Under the pieces are notes generated by a model. It had not been told where the DNA came from and ran no database searches. It worked only from the letters and a program-made list of their open reading frames with translations. DNA of 49,029 nt from Alphaproteobacteria bacterium (GTDB lineage Bacteria > Pseudomonadota > Alphaproteobacteria > Acetobacterales > Acetobacteraceae). Of this stretch, positions 25,109 to 34,701 are shown piece after piece (within the stretch, counting starts at the first letter, position 1; the number at the start of each line of letters is the position of its first letter). The stretch covers positions 1 to 49,029 of the forward strand of contig JAFKFJ010000186.1 of assembly GCA_017307335.1 (NCBI GenBank). Reading direction: 5' to 3'. Position numbers and translations under genes: made by a program.

Positions 25109-26089
25109 TTATAGGAAATCGCGGAGCAAGGGCACCAGGGGGCGGTCCGCTGGGGGCATGGCGTAGTCGCCGAGCTGAGCCGGTCGAACCCAGGCAAGCG
25201 TCTGACCCTCACGCGGCGTGACGGTCCCTCGCCAGCGACGACAAAGAAATAGCGGCATGAGCAGGTGAAAGGTCGCGTATGCGTGCGACGCGAATGCAAA
25301 TGGAGCGAGGCAGTTTCCCGCCACCTCAACGCCCAACTCTTCGTTCAGTTCGCGAATCAGTGCCGCCTCGGGCGTCTCACCCGGCGCGAGCTTGCCGCCA
25401 GGGAATTCCCACAAGCCCGCCATTTTCTTGCCCTCTGGTCGGCGTGCAAGCAAGATGCGGCCATCAGGGTCGATGAGGGCGCAGGCCACAACGAGCAGCA
25501 ACGGTCGTTCCGGGCCATCGCTGGCGGGTCCCGGGGTGCCGAAGAGATTTTCGCGGGTGGCTGTGAAGTGAAGCACGGGCGTCTCGGAAGCACGGGCGAG
25601 GAAGGTTTCCCGCCCTTTCCCGGTCTGCTGGAATCCGATTCGGTGTAGCACCGCGATAGACCGATCATTGTCGGTTGCGACACTTGCCTCCAGCAGATCG
25701 ATATCGAGGTTCGCCAGCGCCCAGCGCGCGAGGCGACCCGCGGCTTCCGGTGCGACGCCGTGGCCCCAGAAACGGCGCCCGACCCAGTAGCCGAGACGCC
25801 CACTCCGTTTGGCCCGATCGATGCGGAGCCCAACACCACCCACGATGACCTCGCGGTCGGCCTCGCGCCCCGTGATCGCAAGGTGGTAGGCGCGGCCATC
25901 GGCAAGCGATTGAGTCGCTGCGACAATCCATTCATCGGCGAGCGAACGCGGGTAGGGGAACGGCACGGCGGCCAAGGTCCGGCAAACCTCCCAGTCGTTG
26001 ATCAGGCGGTGCAGTTCCGCCGCGTCGTGCGTATGATATGGCCGCAGCGTCAGCCGCTCGGTGGCCAGTGCAGCAAAGGATTCGGTCAT
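25109..26089 (-). CDS. GNAT acetyltransferase fused to MutT-type Nudix hydrolase
   Basis: Two-domain protein of 326 residues. Residues about 1-180 form a RimJ/RimL-like GNAT acetyltransferase with the acetyl-CoA loop GYWVGRRFWGHGVAPEA (100-116). Residues about 196-326 are a Nudix domain with a complete Nudix box at 231-254 (G-x5-E-x7-REL-x-EE-x-GV), most like MutT, which removes 8-oxo-dGTP from the nucleotide pool. The fusion is recurrent in alphaproteobacteria. The acetyl acceptor is unknown. It heads a small operon with the CinA-like and DUF2889 genes. Confidence 0.92.
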   Translation of the reverse strand: MTESFAALATERLTLRPYHTHDAAELHRLINDWEVCRTLAAVPFPYPRSLADEWIVAATQSLADGRAYHLAITGREADREVIVGGVGLRIDRAKRSGRLGYWVGRRFWGHGVAPEAAGRLARWALANLDIDLLEASVATDNDRSIAVLHRIGFQQTGKGRETFLARASETPVLHFTATRENLFGTPGPASDGPERPLLLVVACALIDPDGRILLARRPEGKKMAGLWEFPGGKLAPGETPEAALIRELNEELGVEVAGNCLAPFAFASHAYATFHLLMPLFLCRRWRGTVTPREGQTLAWVRPAQLGDYAMPPADRPLVPLLRDFL

Positions 26090-26420
26090 TGGCAGGACGC
26101 ACCATGCAGCATTGCACTAGGGAGTGCCGAACGAGCAACGCACGCGCAAGGCCTCATGCGTAACTCGCTTGTCGAGGGCCACCGAGATGCGCCGAGAAGC
26201 GCGCCGCGGGCCATGCGCGGGCCCCGGCGCCGCCGCCGACAGCCGGTGGGAACGAATCCCAGCGACGGCCGGGAGCGTCGGAGCGGCGCGTTATTCAGAC
26301 CTTCGCCCGGGCGTGAAACATGGACGGAGGTCGGTCCGCTTCAAATTCGAACGGATCATTTGGCTATGGTAAGACCATCAGGGCTGCGGACACATGTGGC
26401 AGGCAACGAGGGAGGGAAGC
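26090..26420. other. Intergenic interval, no clear feature
   Basis: About 330 bases between the GNAT-MutT start and the PEPC-like stop, both on the minus strand. It should hold the promoter of the GNAT-MutT unit near its left end. Only short, unconvincing frames occur. No tRNA, repeat or strong hairpin was seen. Confidence 0.5.
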
Positions 26421-29216
26421 TCATCCGAGGGCTCCCACCTCATGTGTGACTGCGGTGCCTATCTCCCGGATCAGGTCGAACAACCGTAGCATAGGCGCAA
26501 AAATCTCGGCATGTTCACGGGCATAAGCTGTGGACGCGCGCGGCGCCCGCGGCTCGGCATAATCACGTTCCGCGGCGGGATCAGGTGCGGCCGGGAACAC
26601 CTCAGCAAGGAATTTGACCGCCGCCGGGACGTCGAGTCGTAACAGCCGTTGCTCCAGCGCCGCACGTGTCACCCCGTGGCGTGGCGCGAAGTCGGGGATG
26701 CCACTGGCCAGCAGCCAGACCCGATGGATCAGCGCAAGGCGTACGGCGTGCAGCAGTATCTCCCGGTCGGCGGGTCGTGGCGCGTCCGGGTAGACTGCTC
26801 GAAGACTCACCTGGTCCGCCTGGATGCGCCGAAACATCGCTTGCGCGTCGGCCCACAGATCCAGCCGCTCGAGCGCGCGTGCGACGGCGACGAGCGCGTG
26901 GCGCCTTCCGGGGATTCGTGCGTGCGCTGCGCGGTCGAGCCACATTCCCGGATCGAGCGTCGCCACGACCGCGCGCAGCACATCGATATCCGAATGAGCA
27001 AGAGCGTGTTCGGCGAGCGCGAGGGCGTTCCGGAAGCGCCAGCTTGACGCGCGCAGTTCTGCAAACGCCTCCGGATGTCGCGCCGCCGCGGCTCCCAGGC
27101 CCTGCAGGCTGTTCGCCATCCAACCGAGTTGATGGAGAATGGAGTTGTTCGGTATCGCGCGTAGCTCCCGCGGATGACGAATCAGCGCTGGTCCGCCAAT
27201 TCCGTCCTGCTGTCGAGCTGCAGGGCGCGACCCGGTGCGGTCCAGGAGTGCGGGGCCAAAGACACCCAACAGCGCCGCATAGCCCGCGTCATTCACAAGT
27301 TCCTGCATGCCACTCCGGCAGGTGGCGAAGAAGTCCGCTGAGAAGTCGGTCTCCGCATAGATCGGATCGCTGGAGTCTGCCTTCGCCGTGAAAACATGCT
27401 CGGCAATCTGTGTGATCGTCGCCGTCGCGAGCTCCGGCGTTCCAAACAGTAGGTAGCCGTCGCCGCCCTGGAACGCACTTTCTTCGCGGGATAGGATGCC
27501 CATCGATGTCAGCGCTTGCTTGGCCACGGGAGGTGAGAGATATCGCAGACGCTCTGAAAGCGAACGCGGATGCGCGCCACGCCCGACGCTTTCGCCGTGT
27601 GTATCGAAAAACACCACCTCAATGCTGGTTAGTTTGTGACGCATGAGCGCCTCGGTCAGTTTGAGACGCACGCGTTCGATCAGGTAGCTCGCCGCAAGTG
27701 GGCCGATGTAGCGCCCGGAGTCGGAATAGCCAAACTGCAGCGCGAACCGCCCGGTTGCGCGCAGATACTCGCGCCAATGCGGGCTGCGCAGCGCATCTTC
27801 AAGGATCGGTAGGCCCGTCTCGAGCGCTTCTGCGGTCTCGAACAACGGGCTGATCTCGATCTTTTCCGCGATTCCGAATGTGCGGGCGAGCCAAAGGGCG
27901 GCGAGCAGCGTATATCCGCTCTCCGTTTCCGCAATCAGGAAGCGCACAGGTGTCGCCGTATCGACGTGCTTCAGTAGCTGCGCGACGGTCATCAACAACC
28001 GTGTCGCTGATGCACCTTCAGCGAGCAAAGCGCCGAAGTCTACCGGTAGCGTCTGGACGTCGTCGAGCGCCGTGTTGATTGCCGAGAGCAGCGCCCGACG
28101 ATGGGACGGGTCCTCCGGTGCATCCGCCAGACCAAGGCGCATGCGCGCAGCGTTGTGGATCTGCGAGGCGTTGAGCCGTACGTGCGTGTGGGCGAGCGCG
28201 AGTCCGTGGGAACGCAGACCCGCGCGCGCGATTGCCAGGGGCATCCGGTGCGCCTCAGGCGCAACTGCCAAGGCTTCGCTCAACATATCTTCCAAAGGAA
28301 CCGTGCTGATGAGCGCCTCCTCGCGACGACTGATCAGCGCGTGCGCGAATGCGGCCACCTGATCGGCGTCGCTGCTTGTTGGTGCCGCCGCGATCTGTGT
28401 GTCTACCGCGGCCACTGCAGTCGCTGCGCGATCTGCGACCGCAGCCCCATCGGGCACGGCGCTCACTTGGGCAATGAAGCGGGTCAGCTGAAGCCGCTTC
28501 ATGAGAAGCCTGATGCGCAGCGTGTCCCACCAACCGATATCTGTACGGCCGTCGGTGTCGTAGCCAACCCAGCTCGACAGGATCACCGGCACCGGTACGA
28601 CTTCGGTCCAGCGGTTGGGCCACGCTGTCCGCGCGGCATCCAGGATGACCTCTGTCAGGACGTCTAGCGCATCGCGTCCGTTGCTGATGGCTGCAGCCGC
28701 CTGATCAAACTCCTCGATCAGCGTCGGTGCCGACGGACGATGGGAGACAAAGCCACTCTCCGCTGGGCGACCGCTCGCGATCGCGGCGAGCGCGCGCGCC
28801 ACCTCTGGGGGGAGGCTGAACGTGGGATGGGCGGTGAACACTGCCGCGAAGCGTGTGCGTTCGACCGCAGCGCGGAACGCCGCAAGCGGCACGGGACTGT
28901 CCGAGGGGTCGGGACGCACGATGCGCTCTGCGATGCCAGCCATCGCCCGCCGGTTTGCGGCTGGGTTCGTATCGCCGACGTATGCGGCGAGGCGCGCGGC
29001 CCGATCGGCGAAGGCGGCATCGCGCAACTGGCGGACCAGCGCCTCGATCTCGTCGGGCGTCAGCGTTCCTGCGTCGATGCGACGGGAGATGACGAGTGCG
29101 ATCGAAAGGACCGGGTTGCCGAAGGGATCCGCATCATGGCTCTCCCGGGTGCGGGCGGTGAGCGCGAGAAGGTCGCGGACCAGAACTGAGGTCGATGCCT
29201 GGGCTGCATGCTGCAT
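26421..29216 (-). CDS. Divergent phosphoenolpyruvate carboxylase-like protein
   Basis: A 931-residue PEPC-family protein. It keeps FTAHPT (127-132, catalytic His130), the metal-binding Glu in PLFET (E460), the Asp in GYSDS (D499), and R546 in the mobile-loop block SVGRG. Several key positions differ from canonical PEPC. The FHGRGG motif is FDTHGE here, so the usual His and Arg are D538 and H540; the lysine of YSDSxK is R502; and the GGDRDGNP block is GYDTDGRT. Canonical PEPC makes oxaloacetate from PEP and bicarbonate. These changes make either altered kinetics, a changed substrate or a non-enzymatic paralogue possible. Length is normal for PEPC (about 880-970). It stands alone, divergent from the DUF445 gene. 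The C-terminus lacks the classical QNTG ending. Confidence 0.8.
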   Translation of the reverse strand: MQHAAQASTSVLVRDLLALTARTRESHDADPFGNPVLSIALVISRRIDAGTLTPDEIEALVRQLRDAAFADRAARLAAYVGDTNPAANRRAMAGIAERIVRPDPSDSPVPLAAFRAAVERTRFAAVFTAHPTFSLPPEVARALAAIASGRPAESGFVSHRPSAPTLIEEFDQAAAAISNGRDALDVLTEVILDAARTAWPNRWTEVVPVPVILSSWVGYDTDGRTDIGWWDTLRIRLLMKRLQLTRFIAQVSAVPDGAAVADRAATAVAAVDTQIAAAPTSSDADQVAAFAHALISRREEALISTVPLEDMLSEALAVAPEAHRMPLAIARAGLRSHGLALAHTHVRLNASQIHNAARMRLGLADAPEDPSHRRALLSAINTALDDVQTLPVDFGALLAEGASATRLLMTVAQLLKHVDTATPVRFLIAETESGYTLLAALWLARTFGIAEKIEISPLFETAEALETGLPILEDALRSPHWREYLRATGRFALQFGYSDSGRYIGPLAASYLIERVRLKLTEALMRHKLTSIEVVFFDTHGESVGRGAHPRSLSERLRYLSPPVAKQALTSMGILSREESAFQGGDGYLLFGTPELATATITQIAEHVFTAKADSSDPIYAETDFSADFFATCRSGMQELVNDAGYAALLGVFGPALLDRTGSRPAARQQDGIGGPALIRHPRELRAIPNNSILHQLGWMANSLQGLGAAAARHPEAFAELRASSWRFRNALALAEHALAHSDIDVLRAVVATLDPGMWLDRAAHARIPGRRHALVAVARALERLDLWADAQAMFRRIQADQVSLRAVYPDAPRPADREILLHAVRLALIHRVWLLASGIPDFAPRHGVTRAALEQRLLRLDVPAAVKFLAEVFPAAPDPAAERDYAEPRAPRASTAYAREHAEIFAPMLRLFDLIREIGTAVTHEVGALG

Positions 29217-29357
29217 ATGCGAAGTGTGCCCCCCAAATGGGCGTTTCGCAACAGCCCTGATGAGGAACTAGGCGTCGTCGCACTATCGGCGGGTCGTCAT
29301 GCTCAAATGCCACGCGCCGCGCACACCGAGGCGCGGTGTGGTAGCGTTGGTTCGCAC

Positions 29358-30656
29358 ATGGATGCTTCTCCCTCATTCGAGCCGACCTCCGTCGCCGACG
29401 CCGAACGTGAGGCCCGCAGGACACTGGTCCGTCACAAGGCTTTGGCGACAGCACTTCTGTTGCTGATGGCCGCGCTGATGCTGGGGAGCTATGCGCTTCC
29501 GGTTGGCTTCGCGGCCGCGGTCCTCCAGGCTGCGTCGAAGGCTGGCTTCGTGGGCGGAATCGCAGACTGGTTCGCGGTGACGGCCCTGTTCCGCCATCCG
29601 CTCGGCCTCCCGATCCCGCACACAGCTATCATTCCGGCCCAGAAGGCTCGTCTAGGCCGGGCGCTCGGACGCTTCGTCGGGACCCATGTCTTCACTGCCA
29701 CCGAGGTTCGCCGCGCGGCCGCGCATCTCGATCTGGCGAGTATTCTTGCGCGCTTTCTCTCCGATTCGGCAGCAACCCGTCCCGCGGCGGAGGCTCTGGC
29801 CACGATGCTGCCAAGACTCCTGGCGAGCGTCGAAGACGGCCGGGCACGCCGGCTCCTCGTTCGCCTGGTGCCACGCGTCGTCGGGGGGGCTGCGGCCGGT
29901 CGAATGCTTGCGGGTGTGTTGCGCAAGCTCGTTGAGGGTGGCCGGCACCAGGAGGTGTTCGGTTTCGTCCTCGAACGGTTCAAGGTCGTGCTTGCGGACC
30001 GGGAGGAGAGCCTCCGGCGCGCGATCGAGGAGCGCGTGCGTGAGCAGGGCGGTCGGCTGCTCGGCTGGACGCTCGGAGCCTCGATCGCGCGGCGGGTTCT
30101 CGCGCAGGTGAACGCCGAGCTGGAGAAGATGGAGGCGGGCGATTCCGATCTGCGCGCTGCTTTCGATGAATGGATCCGGCGTGAGGTCGCGCGTATCGAA
30201 GACGATCCGCGTCGGGCCGGAGAGATCGGCCATGCGATTCGGAGCGTCCTAAGCCATCCCACGGTTCAAGCCTGGGTCAGCGACGTATGGTCCCGTTTGC
30301 GGGTTGCGCTGGAGACTGACGCAGCGCGCCCGAACGGGCGTACAATCGGAGTGCTGGAGGGCATGTTCGCCAATCTCGGAACCGTTCTTGTGACCGATCC
30401 CTCCGCTCGTGCGCGCGTGCAGGCTGCGGTGGAAGCCGTGATGGCAAGCATGTTGCCCTCGGCTCAGGTGAGCGTGGCAGATTTCATCGCCAAGGTTGTG
30501 GCGGGATGGGACGCGGAGACGATCACGGAGAAGCTGGAACTACGCGTCGGGCGAGATCTGCAGTACGTCCGCATCAACGGGACACTGGTCGGCTTTCTGG
30601 TCGGCGGGGCCCTCTACGCACTCCTCCACGTGGCGTTCGGACCCGTCTCATTCTGA
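29358..30656 (+). CDS. DUF445 membrane protein
   Basis: A 432-residue protein of the DUF445 family. A membrane helix near the N-terminus (about 30-55) is followed by the family block KAGFVGGIADWFAVTALFRHPLG. A second membrane helix lies at the very C-terminus (about 408-430). The large middle part is helical and cytoplasmic or periplasmic. Function is unknown across the family. I use the ATG at 29358 rather than the longer frame to 29208, which overlaps the divergent PEPC-like start. It converges with tamB, 28 bases from its stop. Confidence 0.88.
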   Translation: MDASPSFEPTSVADAEREARRTLVRHKALATALLLLMAALMLGSYALPVGFAAAVLQAASKAGFVGGIADWFAVTALFRHPLGLPIPHTAIIPAQKARLGRALGRFVGTHVFTATEVRRAAAHLDLASILARFLSDSAATRPAAEALATMLPRLLASVEDGRARRLLVRLVPRVVGGAAAGRMLAGVLRKLVEGGRHQEVFGFVLERFKVVLADREESLRRAIEERVREQGGRLLGWTLGASIARRVLAQVNAELEKMEAGDSDLRAAFDEWIRREVARIEDDPRRAGEIGHAIRSVLSHPTVQAWVSDVWSRLRVALETDAARPNGRTIGVLEGMFANLGTVLVTDPSARARVQAAVEAVMASMLPSAQVSVADFIAKVVAGWDAETITEKLELRVGRDLQYVRINGTLVGFLVGGALYALLHVAFGPVSF

Positions 30657-30684
30657 GATGCGGGCGGACGCACCGCGCCCTTCG

Positions 30685-33600
30685 TCAATATTGGAACTGA
30701 TACGTCAGACCGACGCTCGTGCCGTATGGATCGGTACCACCTGCTCCGCCCGTCGCGCTCGTCTGCATTCCTGTGCCGACGGATGTTTCAAGCTTCAGCC
30801 CGCGCAAGAGATCGATTTGCACCGTCGCCTGTGTGCCCGCGCCCGACGTCGCCTGGCGCGCTCCCAAGTAGACACCGGGCGCAAGATAGCGTCCCGCCTC
30901 GACAGCCGCTCCGCTCCCGCTTGCCGAACCACCGACGTTCAGACGGTCCAGCCCAAGTTCCTGACGCACCCTGTTCAAGGGGTCAAACGCACCGCCGCCA
31001 AGCCCGCTCAACTGCGCCAGAGAGGCGGCGATCTCGGCGAGCTGCAGAGGACTCAGGGATCCTGCGCTCTGTCGGAATAGCAGCTGTGCCAGGACTTCAT
31101 CCTGCGGCAGTTCGGGAACTGAGCTTAGTGTGATTTTTGGCGCGCTGGCGAAGCCGCCGATTGTGAGCGTCGCGGTGATATTGCCGTTGCTGCTTGTCGC
31201 AACAAGGTTCAGCGCGGGATCGAGCGTGCTGCTGCCCTCAAAGCGGATCGTCCCGCTCGTGAATTCCAGATTTCGACCAGCGAGGCTTACGGAGCCCCTT
31301 TTCAGGCGGAAGGGGCCATCCGGAACTGGCGCGACCGTTGTGCCGGATATATGAACGCGGCCAGCCAATTCGGCAAAGACGCCGCGGCCACGGATGAAGA
31401 TCTGGCCGGGCGCGATGACTGTGACGTCGAGGGCGACCGGCGGCGGAGCCGGTGCGGGGGCCGGAGCGGGCTGGTCCGGGCGGCGCACCTGGAGCACGGG
31501 AATGATCGCGGGCAGGCGCTCGGGAATTCGGAAATCCGCGCGGGTGACCTTAACCGTACCGTCGACCGCCAGCGGACCCTGAAGGTCGCCGCGCAGCGTA
31601 AGATCGCTGTCGAATGTCGCGGTCAAGCGATCGCTTGAGAGCGGTGTCGCGTTGCGCGCTGCGATTGTGAGATCGATCGGCATCGAGCCGCTCAGGCCGA
31701 CGTCGCCACGCACGTGTATTGTTCCCTGGCCGGCACGGGCTGAGAGATCGCTTAGCTGCAGCTTGTGACCGGCGCCGTCAACACGGGCAGTCACGTCGGT
31801 CAGGTGCGCGCCGGAACCGAAGTCCTCGACATCGCCGCCCGTAAGCCGGACCGAGCCCGCGACTTCGGGCGCTGAGATCGAGCCGGTGATCACGGTGTCC
31901 AGTCGTGCAGTCCCGCGCACGCGCTGCCCACCGCCGCCGATGAGGGGGTTGATGGTTGCGAGGTTGAGAATTCCATTCCCGTGCAAACGCAGTGCGTTCG
32001 GTGGCGTGGCCCCCGGAATCGGGACTTGTCCGTCGACCGTGATCGTATTGCTGCCCGCGGCGAGCCGTAGGCGCAGGGTGGCCGCGGTACCGTTGAGAGT
32101 GATATCGGCGTTCAGGGACGCTGCGGGCAGCCCGCGTAGCGGATCAACCCGCGACCGGAACCCGCTGGCGGCCAAGTGCACCGTGCCGGAAGGTCGGGTC
32201 AGCGTGCCCCGGAGCCGCGCCTCGGCAGACACCGTGCCGTCGGCATCGAGATCCGGCACGAGAGAGCGCAACGCATCCGGCGTCAGGTCGCGGAGCGAGG
32301 CCGACAGTTCAAGTGTGGGCAGAACCCGGCCGGCGACCTCAAGCGTTGCCCGCTGCAACGCCAGATTCAGACGGTCAATGGCCAGGCCATCGGCGAAATC
32401 GATGCGCGCCGGCCCGCGCAATCTCACGGATGCACCAGCAAGGTTCGCTTGCATGCTTGTAATGACGACGCTGCGGCCGTGCGCGTCGAGGATTGCGTCG
32501 GCATCGGCCTTCATTGGCCCGGCGGCAACCCCCTGGGCTGTCGACACCAGCTTCAGGCTCAGCGCCGGCTCACGGCCTTTCGCTGATAGACGCGCCGCAA
32601 TTTCCGTTCCAGACGCGCGAACGCCGACGAGGTCGAGTTTGCCATCGACGTTCGGGTCGGTGAGAGGATCCAGCACGCTGCCCGAAAGTTTTGCCTGCTG
32701 GATCGTCAAGGCTGGGGCCAAAGTGGCGTCTTGCAGGTTGCTGTCGATGCGCAGAGCCGAATGGCCATTCTGGTCCGACGCGTCGAGGTGCGCAGTCAGG
32801 CGGCCCGCGATGGGTCGTCCGAGCAAGCCTTGCAAGTCGCGTAGCTTATCGATCCCAAGCGATAGCTCACCGGTTGGCCAGACCGCATTGGGTGAGAGTC
32901 GCAGTGTGCCCTCGGCATGCGCGCTTTTCCAGCCGCCTCGCTCAACGCTGATGCTCAAGGTCCCATCGGCTGCACGCTCGGCAGCAATGGCGAGCGCGAC
33001 AGGGGCCGAGTCCAGCGACCCCTCGACGGTCACGGTCGCTTCCGGCTTGTTCGGGAGGCCGCGGCCGGCGAGGGTGAGGCGGATTGGTTGGCGGTCCGCG
33101 CCCGTCAGCCCGACATTTGCCGTGACACTCGCGTCAAGCGCGAAATTTTCAGTCAAGCCATCAACTTTCCCGCCGGCGACCGCTGTCCCGTGAATTGTCG
33201 GCGCCAATGCCGACAGGTCGCTGAGGGTCGATTGCCAGTCGAGTTGGAGCCGGCCATCGGCAAGCTTCCCTTGAGAGCGCAAGGAAAGCGACTTGCCGTC
33301 GACGGCGAGATGCGAGAGCGTGATCTCCGACCCAGTGAGACGGATACCCGCATCAAGCTTCGCGGCCGGGCCGATCAAGGCGGGCAATGGGACCTGACCA
33401 CCAAGGATGCCGACCGTCCCGGTCGCGTCGACCGTAGTCGCGCCATCGGATTGCGACGCCGAAAGGTCGAACTCAGCCCGTCCGGTGGCATCGAGGCCAG
33501 CCGCGGTCGCTATCGCCGCTAGGTCCGGCAGGACGACATGGGCCTTGGCCCGCAAGCCACCCGCGCTATCGGTCTCGCCTTGCAGAGCGATGAGCGGATG

Positions 33601-34701
33601 TGTGAGCGCGAACGTTGTCGGGAAGCCGGCGCTGTCGGTTCGTGCTTCAGCGTCCAGCGTTATCGGTGCCGTCGCCAGTAGGTCTGGCTTCGGACCCGGA
33701 ACCTTCACGCCGTCGATCGAAGCGTGAATCTTCGCGTGCCCCGCACTATCAGACACATCGGCAGCCACGCGCTCAGCGCTTGCGCCGGCCGCCCGCAGGC
33801 CGGTAACCCTGAGCATACCGCGCGCATCCGGGTGGGTGAGGGTGCCCCACACTCGGACGTCGACGGCGACGGATGTCCATGCAAGATCGGCCCGGGGCGC
33901 CATCGCAGGGGCGCTCGCGGTTATGCGGAGGTCGCCGCCACGACTGCGGACGTCCAGATGGCCCTTCACCTCGGCGTGCAGCGCGCCGGCGGACAATGTC
34001 AGGCGTGTCGCGGCTTGCGACCACGGGCCATCAAGCTGAGCATTGAGGGTGATGGCGCCGAGATTGCGCGCGCCGGCGAGGGAAGCGGCAAATCCGTTTG
34101 GCGGTTCCCTCGCCGTGACCCGCGCTGACAGACCCCTCTGTGTGAACTTACCTTCCGCAGCGTAGCTGCCGGATCCATCGAGACGTTGCAGGGTCAGCGT
34201 GACGTTGCCGTCCTCGGAAGAAGTGAGGGTCGCCGCGCCGTCGACGGCGAAGGCGGCCGGTTCGCCAAGCACGGCCTTGCCTAAGCTCACGCGATCGACA
34301 CGCAGCGCCAGAACGTCGACCCGCCACCCGAAGCTGGTCCCTGAGGGTGTTCCGCCGCCACCGGACGAAGGGGGCAGCCGGTCGAGTGCGATCGCCGTTG
34401 CTGCCAGGCGACGAACCTTGACCACTCCACGCGCGAGATCGAGCGGTGCCCAATCGAGCGACGCATCGTGGACTTCCGCCCAACGGCCGTGCGCGTCCCT
34501 CAGCGTGATCAAGGCCACGCGGGGAGCGTCGGGGAATCGTCCCGAAAGCCCCTCGACAATGACCTGTTCACCGCTAACTGCTGCAACGGCCCGCTCGGCG
34601 AGGCGCCGCCCCGGGTCCGTGTTCAGCGCCGCAAGCAGCACCACAGGCACTGCTATGACAATGCCGAGAATGAAGCTGATGATCATCAAGGCGCGACGCA
34701 T
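30685..34701 (-). CDS. tamB: Translocation and assembly module protein TamB
   Basis: Very long (1338-residue) AsmA-like periplasm-spanning protein. An N-terminal membrane anchor (about residues 5-28) is followed by repetitive beta-rich sequence that forms the hydrophobic groove. A C-terminal TamB/DUF490 domain (about 950-1338) ends in YQFQY with an aromatic last residue. TamB pairs with the Omp85 protein TamA for outer-membrane protein insertion and phospholipid movement to the outer membrane. Its start shares one base with the tamA stop (TGATG), so translation is coupled. Confidence 0.93.
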   Translation of the reverse strand: MRRALMIISFILGIVIAVPVVLLAALNTDPGRRLAERAVAAVSGEQVIVEGLSGRFPDAPRVALITLRDAHGRWAEVHDASLDWAPLDLARGVVKVRRLAATAIALDRLPPSSGGGGTPSGTSFGWRVDVLALRVDRVSLGKAVLGEPAAFAVDGAATLTSSEDGNVTLTLQRLDGSGSYAAEGKFTQRGLSARVTAREPPNGFAASLAGARNLGAITLNAQLDGPWSQAATRLTLSAGALHAEVKGHLDVRSRGGDLRITASAPAMAPRADLAWTSVAVDVRVWGTLTHPDARGMLRVTGLRAAGASAERVAADVSDSAGHAKIHASIDGVKVPGPKPDLLATAPITLDAEARTDSAGFPTTFALTHPLIALQGETDSAGGLRAKAHVVLPDLAAIATAAGLDATGRAEFDLSASQSDGATTVDATGTVGILGGQVPLPALIGPAAKLDAGIRLTGSEITLSHLAVDGKSLSLRSQGKLADGRLQLDWQSTLSDLSALAPTIHGTAVAGGKVDGLTENFALDASVTANVGLTGADRQPIRLTLAGRGLPNKPEATVTVEGSLDSAPVALAIAAERAADGTLSISVERGGWKSAHAEGTLRLSPNAVWPTGELSLGIDKLRDLQGLLGRPIAGRLTAHLDASDQNGHSALRIDSNLQDATLAPALTIQQAKLSGSVLDPLTDPNVDGKLDLVGVRASGTEIAARLSAKGREPALSLKLVSTAQGVAAGPMKADADAILDAHGRSVVITSMQANLAGASVRLRGPARIDFADGLAIDRLNLALQRATLEVAGRVLPTLELSASLRDLTPDALRSLVPDLDADGTVSAEARLRGTLTRPSGTVHLAASGFRSRVDPLRGLPAASLNADITLNGTAATLRLRLAAGSNTITVDGQVPIPGATPPNALRLHGNGILNLATINPLIGGGGQRVRGTARLDTVITGSISAPEVAGSVRLTGGDVEDFGSGAHLTDVTARVDGAGHKLQLSDLSARAGQGTIHVRGDVGLSGSMPIDLTIAARNATPLSSDRLTATFDSDLTLRGDLQGPLAVDGTVKVTRADFRIPERLPAIIPVLQVRRPDQPAPAPAPAPPPVALDVTVIAPGQIFIRGRGVFAELAGRVHISGTTVAPVPDGPFRLKRGSVSLAGRNLEFTSGTIRFEGSSTLDPALNLVATSSNGNITATLTIGGFASAPKITLSSVPELPQDEVLAQLLFRQSAGSLSPLQLAEIAASLAQLSGLGGGAFDPLNRVRQELGLDRLNVGGSASGSGAAVEAGRYLAPGVYLGARQATSGAGTQATVQIDLLRGLKLETSVGTGMQTSATGGAGGTDPYGTSVGLTYQFQY

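Noticed and set aside
26366-26450. Short frame starting ATGGTAAGACC in the interval before the PEPC-like gene
   Set aside because: Under 30 codons, no ribosome-binding site, no similarity to known small proteins.
31886-33193. Plus-strand frame of 435 codons opposite tamB
   Set aside because: Ser/Arg-rich shadow of the repetitive tamB sequence.
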